Counted from the stretch's first letter, positions 1 through 6,060 are shown. The stretch is 11,515 nt of DNA from Nitrososphaera sp. UBA217 (GCA_002501845.1 DAOL01000069.1:20966-32480); one strand, 5' to 3'. Translations and numbers: made by a program. Notes: a model not told the origin generated them from the letters alone.

Positions 1-1
1 A

Positions 2-1255
2 CAAGAGCTTGACAGGCACAGCAAGGTAGTCAATCTCTTCTTTGTTGTGGACCACGACTTTGTCGATGAGTCTTGGGTCAGGCTGGCCCAGCTCCCCAGC
101 GTACAGCATTCTTCCGGCGTAATGGAATTGCGACTACCCGTCAGTGAATCAAAGCGCTGGCAGATGGTCTGCAACATGCCCGTCCCCAGTCATCTTGTCG
201 TACACAACTGGAAGCGTCAGGTCAAGTCATGGATAAGAAAGAGCACTGCAGTCGCGGACAAGAACATGCTTGTCGACAATTTAGAGCAGTTCTGGCAGCA
301 CGTCGAATATTCGCATGCAAGAGCCGGATCATACGCAGACCTGAACTCATTTCTTATGTCAAGAGTCGTTAATGAGACATGGAACTATAGTACACTCTTT
401 GTCAGGCTATCAGAGACATTCACTGTATTTGAGAACGGCTTTACCTTCCTGATTTCAAATTCGAATATGTATTCTGACGCGCTCAGACGTGCAGAGAACA
501 TGTTCATGAGTCACGGGATCGACACAGGAGTCAGCTCTTCTTCACACCTGCACGCCCCGGCCTGGCTCCATTGCAAATGCGGAAGTAAGACGTCTGCCAA
601 AATAGCAATGAAGAACAGTGACCTTGTGCTTGCGGGACCCTGCATGTCATGTAAGAAAGAGCAGGTGCTGAACCTCGGCAACCCAGAAAATCTTGACCTT
701 GGCCAGTTTGTCCATAAACTGTCGCCACGCGCGATCCCGATCCCCCTCTTGCTCGCAAGGGACCTTGGAATTTCCTGTTATGCATCAGGAACTGGAGGCA
801 TAGGCTACCTAGTCGTCGGGAACATAGTCAGCAAAAAGCTCGGGATCGGACTGCCACTCGTTCTCGTGTGGCCTTCAAGGGACATCTACAAGGGCATAGG
901 TCAGTCAGAAGCCGCGGCATCAATGTCGACAGAAAATAACGACCTTTACTTGCAATCGCTTGAAAAGCAGAATGTAGAGTACGAGGAAAGGATAAAGCCG
1001 CTCTTGTCAAAAAGGACGGAAAGGGTTAGGACCGGCGAACCTCTCGGCGAGCTTTTGTCGCGACTGTTCGAGCTGAAGGAAGAGCAGCGCGAGGTCAGGC
1101 GGAAGATAAGTACTGCAGAAAAGATCAGAAATGCGGGCAACCTTTCGCCTTGCTTTATCGACTACGCCGTCAACTTCGGCATGGCAAGGACAGAGCGGGC
1201 TTGGAAGAACCACCTCGTCAAAGATGGCGGCCTCGCCTCGCCCGTGGAGTTTTAG
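2..1255 (+). CDS. BshC-like putative cysteine-adding enzyme, 5' end cut off
   Basis: The reading frame is open to the left edge, so the gene starts outside the window; a GTG at 47 is internal. Two stretches recall BshC, which adds cysteine to GlcN-malate in bacillithiol synthesis. One is the N-terminal FFVVDHDFVDE (about nt 38-70), resembling the family's FW-x-DHD-x-E region. The other is LSPRAIPIPLL...GGIGYLVVGN...LPLVLVWPSRD (about nt 719-886), matching the SPN-x-LLRP / GGP-x-E-x-AY / MPV-x-x-PR region. Between them lies a Cys4 insert (CKC at nt 572-580, CMSC at nt 641-652) that looks like a zinc ribbon and is not a usual BshC feature. A charged coiled coil follows (about nt 945-1145). The final region is shorter and different from bacterial BshC. 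The family assignment is by eye; the substrate is unknown, and bacillithiol itself is not established in these archaea. Confidence 0.6.
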   Translation, partial: QELDRHSKVVNLFFVVDHDFVDESWVRLAQLPSVQHSSGVMELRLPVSESKRWQMVCNMPVPSHLVVHNWKRQVKSWIRKSTAVADKNMLVDNLEQFWQHVEYSHARAGSYADLNSFLMSRVVNETWNYSTLFVRLSETFTVFENGFTFLISNSNMYSDALRRAENMFMSHGIDTGVSSSSHLHAPAWLHCKCGSKTSAKIAMKNSDLVLAGPCMSCKKEQVLNLGNPENLDLGQFVHKLSPRAIPIPLLLARDLGISCYASGTGGIGYLVVGNIVSKKLGIGLPLVLVWPSRDIYKGIGQSEAAASMSTENNDLYLQSLEKQNVEYEERIKPLLSKRTERVRTGEPLGELLSRLFELKEEQREVRRKISTAEKIRNAGNLSPCFIDYAVNFGMARTERAWKNHLVKDGGLASPVEF

Positions 1256-1305
1256 CTGACCTAGAAATCTTCTATGTTCTTGTTGGGTTAAAAAGTACGT
1301 TTAGC

Positions 1306-1312
1306 ATTAAAT
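1306..1312 (+). promoter_or_regulatory. Putative TATA box of first winged-helix gene
   Basis: ATTAAAT lies about 30 nt upstream of the TTG at 1341, which fits an archaeal TATA element giving a short leader. A second AT-rich candidate, TTTAAA at 1346-1351, would place transcription start near 1374 and favour the TTG at 1380. No BRE was resolved. Confidence 0.35.
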
Positions 1313-1330
1313 CCAATACGAATAGAGTTT

Positions 1331-1359
1331 CTGCAGCAAGTTGCCTTTAAATGCTGCAG
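1331..1359. repeat. 8-bp perfect inverted repeat around the start of the first winged-helix gene
   Basis: CTGCAGCA (1331-1338) and TGCTGCAG (1352-1359) are exact reverse complements separated by 13 nt. The spacer contains the TTG start (1341) and a TTTAAA element. It could be an operator for a dimeric regulator, possibly the winged-helix protein itself, or an mRNA hairpin that occludes the start. Confidence 0.5.
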
Positions 1360-1643
1360 GCTGGAGTAACAGAGGATGGTTGGAGATAATAGAATTCATA
1401 CTGCTCATGTGTGAAAACGGAGCCAGGAAAACACACGTTATGTATCGCTGCAACCTGAACTCCAAGCAGATAAACCAATACCTTGAATTCTTGCTGGACA
1501 GCGAGATGCTCGAAACGATACAGGAACGCCCAAGCTCAAAGCGCCATATATACAAGACGACTGACCTTGGCAAGAAATTCATCGCGCACTACAAGGAGTT
1601 GGCGTCGCTTTTCACAAGAGCCCCAACACCCTCGCTCACATAA
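1341..1643 (+). CDS. Small winged helix-turn-helix transcriptional regulator (first of a tandem pair)
   Basis: This 100-residue protein is almost entirely one winged-helix domain. Residues about 11-90 show the pattern of small archaeal wHTH proteins: an RGWLEIIEFILLMCENG helix, then RKTHVMYRCNLNSKQINQYLEFLLDSEMLE (recognition helices), then a wing and IYKTTDLGKKFIAHY. This fits the HTH_45-type family that is expanded in Thaumarchaeota. There is no ligand or membrane domain, so it is probably a simple DNA-binding dimer. The start is TTG at 1341, needed to keep a few residues before helix 1; TTG at 1380 is an alternative that would trim the helix. It is a paralogue of the gene at 1800 and is flanked by an inverted repeat, suggesting autoregulation. 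The regulon is unknown. Confidence 0.8.
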   Translation: MPLNAAGWSNRGWLEIIEFILLMCENGARKTHVMYRCNLNSKQINQYLEFLLDSEMLETIQERPSSKRHIYKTTDLGKKFIAHYKELASLFTRAPTPSLT

Positions 1644-1667
1644 GAAGAATTTATGTTGTTAGGTAAA

Positions 1668-1675
1668 GAGGAGGG
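1668..1675 (+). promoter_or_regulatory. Strong Shine-Dalgarno before a 19-codon ORF
   Basis: GAGGAGGG ends 6 nt before a GTG at 1682. It is among the clearest ribosome binding sites in the window yet precedes no long ORF. AATTTATG at 1648-1655 is a weak TATA candidate. Confidence 0.4.
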
Positions 1676-1681
1676 TTTTCA

Positions 1682-1741
1682 GTGACCAAAAGTGTAGTAT
1701 CGCGACAAACGTTAGCAAAGAAGATTGTTACAGAGAGATAA
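1682..1741 (+). CDS. Possible 19-residue basic microprotein or leader ORF
   Basis: GTG at 1682 opens a 19-codon frame ending TAA at 1739-1741, encoding MTKSVVSRQTLAKKIVTER (four Lys, three Arg, one Glu). It lies in the gap between two winged-helix genes and has a very good Shine-Dalgarno. The stop overlaps an ATG (TAATG) that opens only a five-codon frame. It could be a real microprotein, a leader peptide for the downstream regulator, or chance. Conservation is untested, so confidence is low. Confidence 0.25.
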   Translation: MTKSVVSRQTLAKKIVTER

Positions 1742-1751
1742 TGGCGTATTT

Positions 1752-1771
1752 TATATGAAATATCTCATATA
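1752..1771. promoter_or_regulatory. Promoter palindrome of second winged-helix gene
   Basis: TATATGA (1752-1758) and TCATATA (1765-1771) form a perfect 7-bp inverted repeat with a 6-nt spacer. It contains both candidate TATA elements, TTTTATAT at 1749-1756 and CATATA at 1766-1771. The second sits about 30 nt from the ATG at 1800 and would give a nearly leaderless mRNA. Overlap of palindrome and TATA would suit repression by a dimer blocking TBP. AT-rich palindromes also arise by chance. Confidence 0.4.
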
Positions 1772-1799
1772 CGATGTATGTTGTATTTCAATCGGCCGA

Positions 1800-2096
1800 A
1801 TGAAGAACCGCAGCCGATACGAGGTAATTGCAGCTATACTAAAGTCAGTAAACAAGGAGGAGACTCGTACCAAGATAATGTACAAGGCGATGTTGAGCAA
1901 CGACCAGTGCAAACTGTATCTGGATTCGCTAATCAGGAGCAGCTTGGTGCACGAAGTGAACAATGGTGAGAAGACGCTTTACAGGATAACGCCGAAGGGT
2001 GGTAAGTTCCTGTCATACTACGATCAGATGAAGGAGCTTTTGCCTGTAGGCATTGAAGAAAATCTAGCCGACGAGTACTATCACCTAAGTACGTGA
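1800..2096 (+). CDS. Small winged helix-turn-helix transcriptional regulator (second of a tandem pair)
   Basis: This 98-residue single-domain winged-helix protein begins MKNRSRYEVIAAILKSV and continues with TRTKIMYKAMLSNDQCKLYLDSLIRSSLV (helices 2-3), a short wing, and LYRITPKGGKFLSYYDQM. It is homologous along its length to the gene at 1341 and to the HTH_45-type wHTH proteins common in Thaumarchaeota. An in-frame TTG at 1725 would add 25 residues, but they have no family resemblance and cover the promoter, so ATG 1800 was chosen. The C-terminal tail (ELLPVGIEENLADEYYHLST) is acidic and distinct from its paralogue. The TGA stop ends at 2096, directly abutting the stop of the opposite gene at 2097. 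Its target is unknown; the promoter palindrome suggests autoregulation. Confidence 0.82.
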   Translation: MKNRSRYEVIAAILKSVNKEETRTKIMYKAMLSNDQCKLYLDSLIRSSLVHEVNNGEKTLYRITPKGGKFLSYYDQMKELLPVGIEENLADEYYHLST

Positions 2097-3524
2097 TTAC
2101 ACGACTGATTCGAGGCTTATCGGGTACCCGTCAAACACCACGGAATAGAGGGGCGACGCCGGGACGAGCGATTGCAGGAACAGCGTGTCGTTTATCATCA
2201 AGAAACGCAGGTGTATGTCTGAAACTTCTGAAAGGTAGTCCAGCACATCCTCTTGGGAGTGGCTGATAACAGCTATGGTGAGATCAGCGCTTGTTCTGAC
2301 ATCGGACAGCAGGTTTTCCATCCCACTCCTTACGCCTTCAGGGCCATAGGATCTCTGCATGATGTCAGTCCCCATTATGTTCAGTAGCAATCTACCGGGG
2401 TGCTTTTGTTTCATCTGCGCAAGCGCGGCTATCGACGGGTCGCTGTGCTGTTTTTTTTCCGGCAACATGATGTTGTCGGCCACGCCTCCTACCTTGCCTG
2501 TCCAAAGTATTTTGAAGAGGCTTTTTTTGCCTGAAGGCATTGACGGTCCAAGGTAGTTCATTATGGTGCGTGGATCCATCCAGTCAAATGGCTGGAACAG
2601 CACAGGATTGTTGCTTGAAACAAAGTTTGATACCATCCTCTCAAGAAACGCCATAGCGACTGCAGTGTTTACGTGTGAGTCCAGCTCGAGCAGGACGACG
2701 CCCTTTCTTGGAAAGCCGCCGCCAAGCGAGCCATCCAGCGCGGGGTAGCCGCTCTTGACATGATCGGCTGTTGCAATCTCGTCGCCCGTGGCAGTTTTTT
2801 TGCGCGGCTGTGGCTTGAACTTGACCGGCCTGTAAGGTGCAAAGCTGCGGAAGATACTGTTGTCGAGTGTATAGATGTATGACGGCCTTTCTATACGTAC
2901 GCCTCGGAGCTTGAGCAGGAATATTTCACGCACCCGCACGTTTTCGTGATAACTTTGTTTCAGCTCCACAATGCCGTCAACAAGGAAGTCAAGCGTGGTG
3001 TCAGCAGGATATTCGCTTATGAATATCAGCTTGGCTCCTGCTCTCTCCCTCCAAGTCTGCAGTACCCTCTCGTTGTTAAGGCGCGCCTCCTTGTCCATGA
3101 AAGACGCGATGGCATCCCAGCTGTCGATTATGATTATTGGCGACTTGATGTCCATCAGCTGGTTGGTGATGCGCTCAAAAAGGGACTCGGGCTCGTCAAG
3201 CCTAGCATCCTCGAAACTTGGCATCAGCCCGTGCTCGTGCGCGTCCCCGGGATTTGTGGATTTTGGTTTCTCGACAAATTTTTCAAGCCATGGATAATAC
3301 TGGAAGAGCTGTTTTGGCGAGACCCTTGTTGATATATAAAAAAAGTTGTTTTTGGTTCCAAGTGCCTTCAAGATAGTGAGAGCAAGTGTGGTCTTGCCGG
3401 TGCCGGCAAAGCCCTTGATGAGGAGCGAGTATGTGTTGCGCTGGATAAAGCGCACGAGCTCGTCCGGCATGTACACATTGCGGCTGCCTTTTTCCCCGTC
3501 GGTATTCATGGCTGATTCTACCAA
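2097..3524 (-). CDS. GvpD-type / KaiC-like P-loop ATPase with degenerate second domain
   Basis: This RecA/KaiC-superfamily ATPase of 475 residues has an intact first domain: MPDELVRFIQ, then Walker A GFAGTGKTT (38-46), ISTRVSPKQLF (64-74) and Walker B IIIID (130-134). The opening MPDEL...LIKGFAGTGKTTLAL followed by STRVSP-x-QLF...YPWL is typical of the GvpD family, first known as the haloarchaeal gas-vesicle repressor. A second KaiC-like module begins near 259 (GYPALDGSLGGGFPRKG), but its P-loop is replaced by ELDSHVNTA, so it probably cannot bind ATP. No gas-vesicle genes are nearby; a role in signalling or regulation is inferred. TTG 3524 was chosen because GGTGAG lies 6 nt upstream; ATG at 3509 (470 residues) is the alternative. 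It converges on the wHTH gene with no gap. Confidence 0.78.
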   Translation of the reverse strand: MVESAMNTDGEKGSRNVYMPDELVRFIQRNTYSLLIKGFAGTGKTTLALTILKALGTKNNFFYISTRVSPKQLFQYYPWLEKFVEKPKSTNPGDAHEHGLMPSFEDARLDEPESLFERITNQLMDIKSPIIIIDSWDAIASFMDKEARLNNERVLQTWRERAGAKLIFISEYPADTTLDFLVDGIVELKQSYHENVRVREIFLLKLRGVRIERPSYIYTLDNSIFRSFAPYRPVKFKPQPRKKTATGDEIATADHVKSGYPALDGSLGGGFPRKGVVLLELDSHVNTAVAMAFLERMVSNFVSSNNPVLFQPFDWMDPRTIMNYLGPSMPSGKKSLFKILWTGKVGGVADNIMLPEKKQHSDPSIAALAQMKQKHPGRLLLNIMGTDIMQRSYGPEGVRSGMENLLSDVRTSADLTIAVISHSQEDVLDYLSEVSDIHLRFLMINDTLFLQSLVPASPLYSVVFDGYPISLESVV

Positions 3525-3541
3525 GCATTACTCACCATAAT

Positions 3542-3558
3542 CGTCTTAATTCAAGACG
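3542..3558. repeat. Inverted repeat upstream of the GvpD-like gene
   Basis: CGTCTT (3542-3547) and AAGACG (3553-3558) are perfect complements around AATTC. The site lies about 18-34 nt upstream of the minus-strand TTG at 3524 and overlaps the AT-rich AATTAAGA that would be its TATA element. It is a candidate operator. Confidence 0.35.
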
Positions 3559-3630
3559 TATTGCGAATTACTGGTTATTGATGTAGTTATTCCTTATTAA
3601 ATATTCAGCGCGTCTCATTCTCAGTAACAA

Positions 3631-3637
3631 TATAATG
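3631..3637 (+). promoter_or_regulatory. Putative TATA box of the 3658 gene
   Basis: TATAATG centred about 24 nt upstream of GTG 3658 fits an archaeal TATA box giving a leaderless transcript. The wider interval 3525-3657 holds no other gene and serves as the divergent promoter region. Confidence 0.4.
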
Positions 3638-3657
3638 CACCCGTACACAAGAATCCG

Positions 3658-3972
3658 GTGTTGAAATTTGACGACGCTTGGCTCGAGGCAAGATCTTGCG
3701 CAGGCAACGGCCAGGCCGCGAGCGTCAACGAGCGGATGCTCGAAATCCGAGCAGTTTCAGAAGTTCTGAAGGCAGCCGCAAACACAAGCAAGCATTTTGA
3801 GATGTGGGACTATTCTCGCCGCCTTTACAGAGAAGAGATAGAAACGATAAGAGGTGCACTTGGGTTCGCGAAAACGGCCGAAGACAGCCGATCGATCTCG
3901 CTTTCAGTTAACGTGACGTACAAGGGATCGTGCTACACCCTCACGCTCTTTACAATGAAAAGAAGCCAGTAA
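3658..3972 (+). CDS. Hypothetical protein, 104 residues
   Basis: I do not recognise this protein. Residues 1-70 look mainly helical with many alanines and charges (SVNERMLEIRAVSEVLKAAANTSKHFEMWDYSRRLYREEIETIRGAL). The last 25 residues (SISLSVNVTYKGSCYTLTLFTMKRSQ region) look like two beta strands ending in a basic tail. There is no signal peptide or membrane segment. The start is GTG 3658; TTG 3661 directly after it is an alternative. A TATA-like element 24 nt upstream and a frame that ends exactly where the L32e promoter begins support a real gene. Its TAA at 3970-3972 touches the TATA region of the ribosomal operon, so it is probably a separate transcription unit. Confidence 0.6.
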   Translation: MLKFDDAWLEARSCAGNGQAASVNERMLEIRAVSEVLKAAANTSKHFEMWDYSRRLYREEIETIRGALGFAKTAEDSRSISLSVNVTYKGSCYTLTLFTMKRSQ

Positions 3973-3983
3973 CATATTTATTG
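3973..3983 (+). promoter_or_regulatory. TATA box of the L32e-L19e operon
   Basis: CATATTTATTG lies about 38 nt upstream of the ATG at 4016, placing transcription start near 4003-4005 with a leader of about 12 nt. That would put the in-frame ATG at 3986 upstream of the transcript, supporting 4016 as the true start. Confidence 0.5.
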
Positions 3984-4015
3984 TAATGGAGAAGTCTTGT
4001 GTCCTAAGTATTGCC

Positions 4016-4429
4016 ATGGTGATTAATGAGGAATTGATAGCAGCCAGGAAAAAGGTTGCTGAAAAGCGGCCCAAGTTCATCAGGCAGGAGAGCTGGAGGT
4101 ACGACAGACTGGCCGAGAACTGGAGAAAGCCAAAGGGCAAAGACAACAAGATGAGGAAGCAAAAGTCAGGCATGCCGGCAATAGTCAAGGTCGGCTATAG
4201 AGGTCCGAGAGTGTCAAGGGGCCTCCACCCGTCAGGCTACACTGATAACCTCGTTCACAACGTGAACGAGCTGGCAAGACTGGATCCGAAAAAGGACGCG
4301 GCGAGGCTTGGACATACAGTAGGCAAGAGAAAGAGGGTAGGGATGATCGCCAAGGCCACCGAGCTTGGCATCAAAGTACTAAACGCTGGCAAACTGGCAC
4401 CAAAGAATGAAGAGGAGGAGAAGGAATAA
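4016..4429 (+). CDS. rpl32e: Large ribosomal subunit protein eL32 (L32e)
   Basis: This 137-residue basic protein matches ribosomal protein L32e of the archaeal/eukaryotic 50S/60S subunit. The diagnostic core is KRPKFIRQESWRYDRL, then NKMRKQKSG, VGYRGPRVSRGLHPSGY and the ARLGHTVGKRKR...KATELGIKVLNAG end. The C-terminus is an acidic tail (KNEEEEKE). ATG 4016 starts the conserved MVINEELIAARKK helix; ATG 3986 would add ten residues overlapping the promoter. It is translationally coupled to L19e through a TAATG overlap at 4427-4431, and the Glu-rich codons of its tail double as the GAGGAGGAG ribosome binding site for L19e. L32e and L19e are adjacent in archaeal spc-type operons, but the rest of that operon is absent here. 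Confidence 0.96.
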   Translation: MVINEELIAARKKVAEKRPKFIRQESWRYDRLAENWRKPKGKDNKMRKQKSGMPAIVKVGYRGPRVSRGLHPSGYTDNLVHNVNELARLDPKKDAARLGHTVGKRKRVGMIAKATELGIKVLNAGKLAPKNEEEEKE

Positions 4430-4875
4430 TGGTGGTCAACATTGCAAAAAAGCGCGAGCTTGTAGCAAGGATTCTTGATGTTGGAGCCAACAGGATCCGC
4501 TTCGAGCCCGACAGACTTGAAGACGTTGCCGACTCAATTACGCGTGAAAATATACGCTCGCTTGTAAAGAGCGGCGCGATATGGACAGTCCAACTAGCGG
4601 GAACCTCAAGGGGCAGGGCGATGGAAAAGCGCTCGGTCTGGAAGGTTCACGGCAAGGGCCCTGGCTCAAAGAAGGGCAAGAAAACGGCAAGGGTCGGAAA
4701 GAAAGAAGTCTATGTAATAAGGGTTAGGTCGATGCGCTACCACCTCAAAGTTCTTAAAGAAAGGAAGGACATCACCAACGAGACCTACTGGCAGCTATAC
4801 AAGAAGGTTAACGGCGGCCAGGTAAGATCGCTTGCTCACCTGCGCGAGCTTGTAAAAGAAGTCAAGTCCCGCTAG
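4429..4875 (+). CDS. rpl19e: Large ribosomal subunit protein eL19 (L19e)
   Basis: At 148 residues this is the usual length for archaeal L19e. Recognisable segments are KKRELVARILDVGANRIRF, the ENIRSLVKSGAIW motif, and the basic linker KVHGKGPGSKKGKKTARVGKK, which in the family penetrates rRNA. The C-terminal helices MRYHLKVLKERKDITNETYWQLYKKVNGGQVRSLAHLRELV follow. It is a component of the 50S subunit. The start overlaps the L32e stop by one base, with a GAGGAGGAGAAGG Shine-Dalgarno stretch just upstream, so the two are co-translated. Its TAG stop lies in a CTAG palindrome that also provides the stop of the opposite-strand ogt gene. Confidence 0.97.
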   Translation: MVVNIAKKRELVARILDVGANRIRFEPDRLEDVADSITRENIRSLVKSGAIWTVQLAGTSRGRAMEKRSVWKVHGKGPGSKKGKKTARVGKKEVYVIRVRSMRYHLKVLKERKDITNETYWQLYKKVNGGQVRSLAHLRELVKEVKSR

Positions 4876-5198
4876 CGCAATTTCGCAAGGTTTGTCCTAC
4901 ATCCTGCAAAGTCATGCATGTCGTCGCGCATAAAGTGCAGACCTTCTTTTTTCAGCAACTCCTTTTTCCTCGTCTTGCCAAATGCGTAGCCGCCTATATT
5001 ACCGTTTGACATGACTACCCGGTGGCACGGCACGACAATGGGGTTTGGGTTACTGTTCAAAATCCTACCGATTGCGCGCGACGCGCCGGGATGCCCAAGG
5101 ATCTTGGCAATGTCACCGTAAGTAGTGACCTTGCCTTCCGGAATTTTGACAACTATGTCGAAAACATCGCTTGCCTTTAGCTGTTTGTGCACATGCAT
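4872..5198 (-). CDS. ogt: Methylated-DNA--protein-cysteine methyltransferase, single-domain form
   Basis: This protein repairs O6-alkylguanine by irreversible transfer of the alkyl group to its own cysteine. At 108 residues it has only the C-terminal catalytic domain of the family. VFDIVVKIPEGKVTTYGDIAKILGHPGASRAIGRIL contains the nucleotide-flipping Tyr27 and the Arg41 finger. VPCHRVV has the acceptor Cys58 in the PCHRV motif, and GGYAFGKTRKKELLKKEG closes the active site. Because the cysteine is present it should be an active transferase rather than a cysteine-free alkyltransferase-like protein. It lies 30 nt downstream of dtdA on the same strand, so the two are probably cotranscribed. The stop overlaps the L19e stop by four bases. 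Confidence 0.93.
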   Translation of the reverse strand: MHVHKQLKASDVFDIVVKIPEGKVTTYGDIAKILGHPGASRAIGRILNSNPNPIVVPCHRVVMSNGNIGGYAFGKTRKKELLKKEGLHFMRDDMHDFAGCRTNLAKLR

Positions 5199-5228
5199 TT
5201 GGCGGCAGACATGTATTTCAAAATAGCG

Positions 5229-6035
5229 CTATAATTTGTAGATTTCAAGCCCGGTTTTGTCTGCCATTTTCATTATCCTGTCCTTCTGGCTCCCAAGGCC
5301 CTGGCTGTCTACAACAATGTGCGTTACCTTCTCCACGCTCTTTTCTATCATCTGGTGCATCATTTGTTCGTCAATTGCTTCAAGATTGTGCTTTGACGCC
5401 ACCGCTGCGAGGCCGAACTCTGATTCAAGCAACAGCCTGTTAAACTTTGACGGGTAATGTGTGCCTCCAAACGCGATTCCCACCTTTTCGCAGCACTCAA
5501 TTCCGTTATCAATCACGCCAAGCAGCGTTTCGCATATGACTCTTGCAGCATTTCTGTCGCTCCACTGCTTTTCTGACGAACCCAGCTCGACAAACAATAC
5601 AGGCTTTTTCAGTGATGTCGGCCCGTGGTGCGTAGACTCTATGGTAACATCATATTCTGGGACCTTGCACTTGGCAGCCGTTATCGCCTTCAGATATCCT
5701 TTCTGCAGGCTTGGGTACGATATTGCAATTTCCTTCGCATTTCCGCCATAGGGGTTGTCGGCAAAGTTGCCAGTGCAGTGGCAGGTTAGCGTTGGAATCT
5801 GACTGTCTGACCTATGCTTTGACAGGAAAATGAACGAGCCGGCGTCCGGATAGTTTTCGTCAAGGTTTTCCAGAGTCAACAGACTGCCGGAAGCAACATA
5901 AAGCTGAAGGTTTTCGCTGCGCTGCGACCTGTGCGACTTGCCATTGCTTGCAAATTCCGCGCTATCCTTGAGGTAGTCAGTCATTGTCATCCCTGCCAAA
6001 TCTTGGCGGGAGGCTACGAGGATATGGTTATCCAA
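5229..6035 (-). CDS. dtdA: D-aminoacyl-tRNA deacylase (DTD2 type)
   Basis: DtdA hydrolyses D-amino acids wrongly attached to tRNA and is the proofreading enzyme of archaea and plants. The 268-residue sequence carries the family motifs: FLSKHRSDSQIPTLTCHCTGNF (70-91), ESTHHGPT (133-140) and FGGTHYP (189-195). The N-terminal HILVASRQDLAG forms the first strand. The start must be TTG 6035, because the next in-frame ATGs (residues 16 and 18) would delete that strand. TTAAAAT (minus strand, 6061-6067) is a plausible TATA box and would give a nearly leaderless mRNA. The gene is divergent from spt5 across 89 nt and is followed at 30 nt by ogt, making a small quality-control and repair transcription unit. 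Confidence 0.94.
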   Translation of the reverse strand: MDNHILVASRQDLAGMTMTDYLKDSAEFASNGKSHRSQRSENLQLYVASGSLLTLENLDENYPDAGSFIFLSKHRSDSQIPTLTCHCTGNFADNPYGGNAKEIAISYPSLQKGYLKAITAAKCKVPEYDVTIESTHHGPTSLKKPVLFVELGSSEKQWSDRNAARVICETLLGVIDNGIECCEKVGIAFGGTHYPSKFNRLLLESEFGLAAVASKHNLEAIDEQMMHQMIEKSVEKVTHIVVDSQGLGSQKDRIMKMADKTGLEIYKL

Positions 6036-6060
6036 TCTAGAGTGTCTGCGAACAATTGTA

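Noticed and set aside
531..1213. Several minus-strand open frames opposite the BshC-like gene
   Set aside because: They are antisense shadows of a clearly coding frame; they lack promoters, ribosome sites and family features.
1725..1799. TTG start extending the second winged-helix protein by 25 residues
   Set aside because: The extension covers the AT-rich promoter and palindrome and has no family similarity; ATG 1800 matches the usual N-terminus.
2097..3524. Circadian-clock KaiC or a gas-vesicle cluster
   Set aside because: Only one intact ATPase domain is present, the second P-loop is lost, and no kaiA/kaiB or gvp structural genes are in the window.
3283..3528. Minus-strand frame with ATG 3528 directly after GGTGAG
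   Set aside because: It is out of frame with the P-loop ATPase and overlaps its conserved N-terminal domain; the same GGTGAG serves TTG 3524 at good spacing.
3986..4015. Upstream ATG extending L32e by ten residues
   Set aside because: The TATA box at 3973-3983 predicts transcription starting downstream of it, and the added residues do not match L32e.
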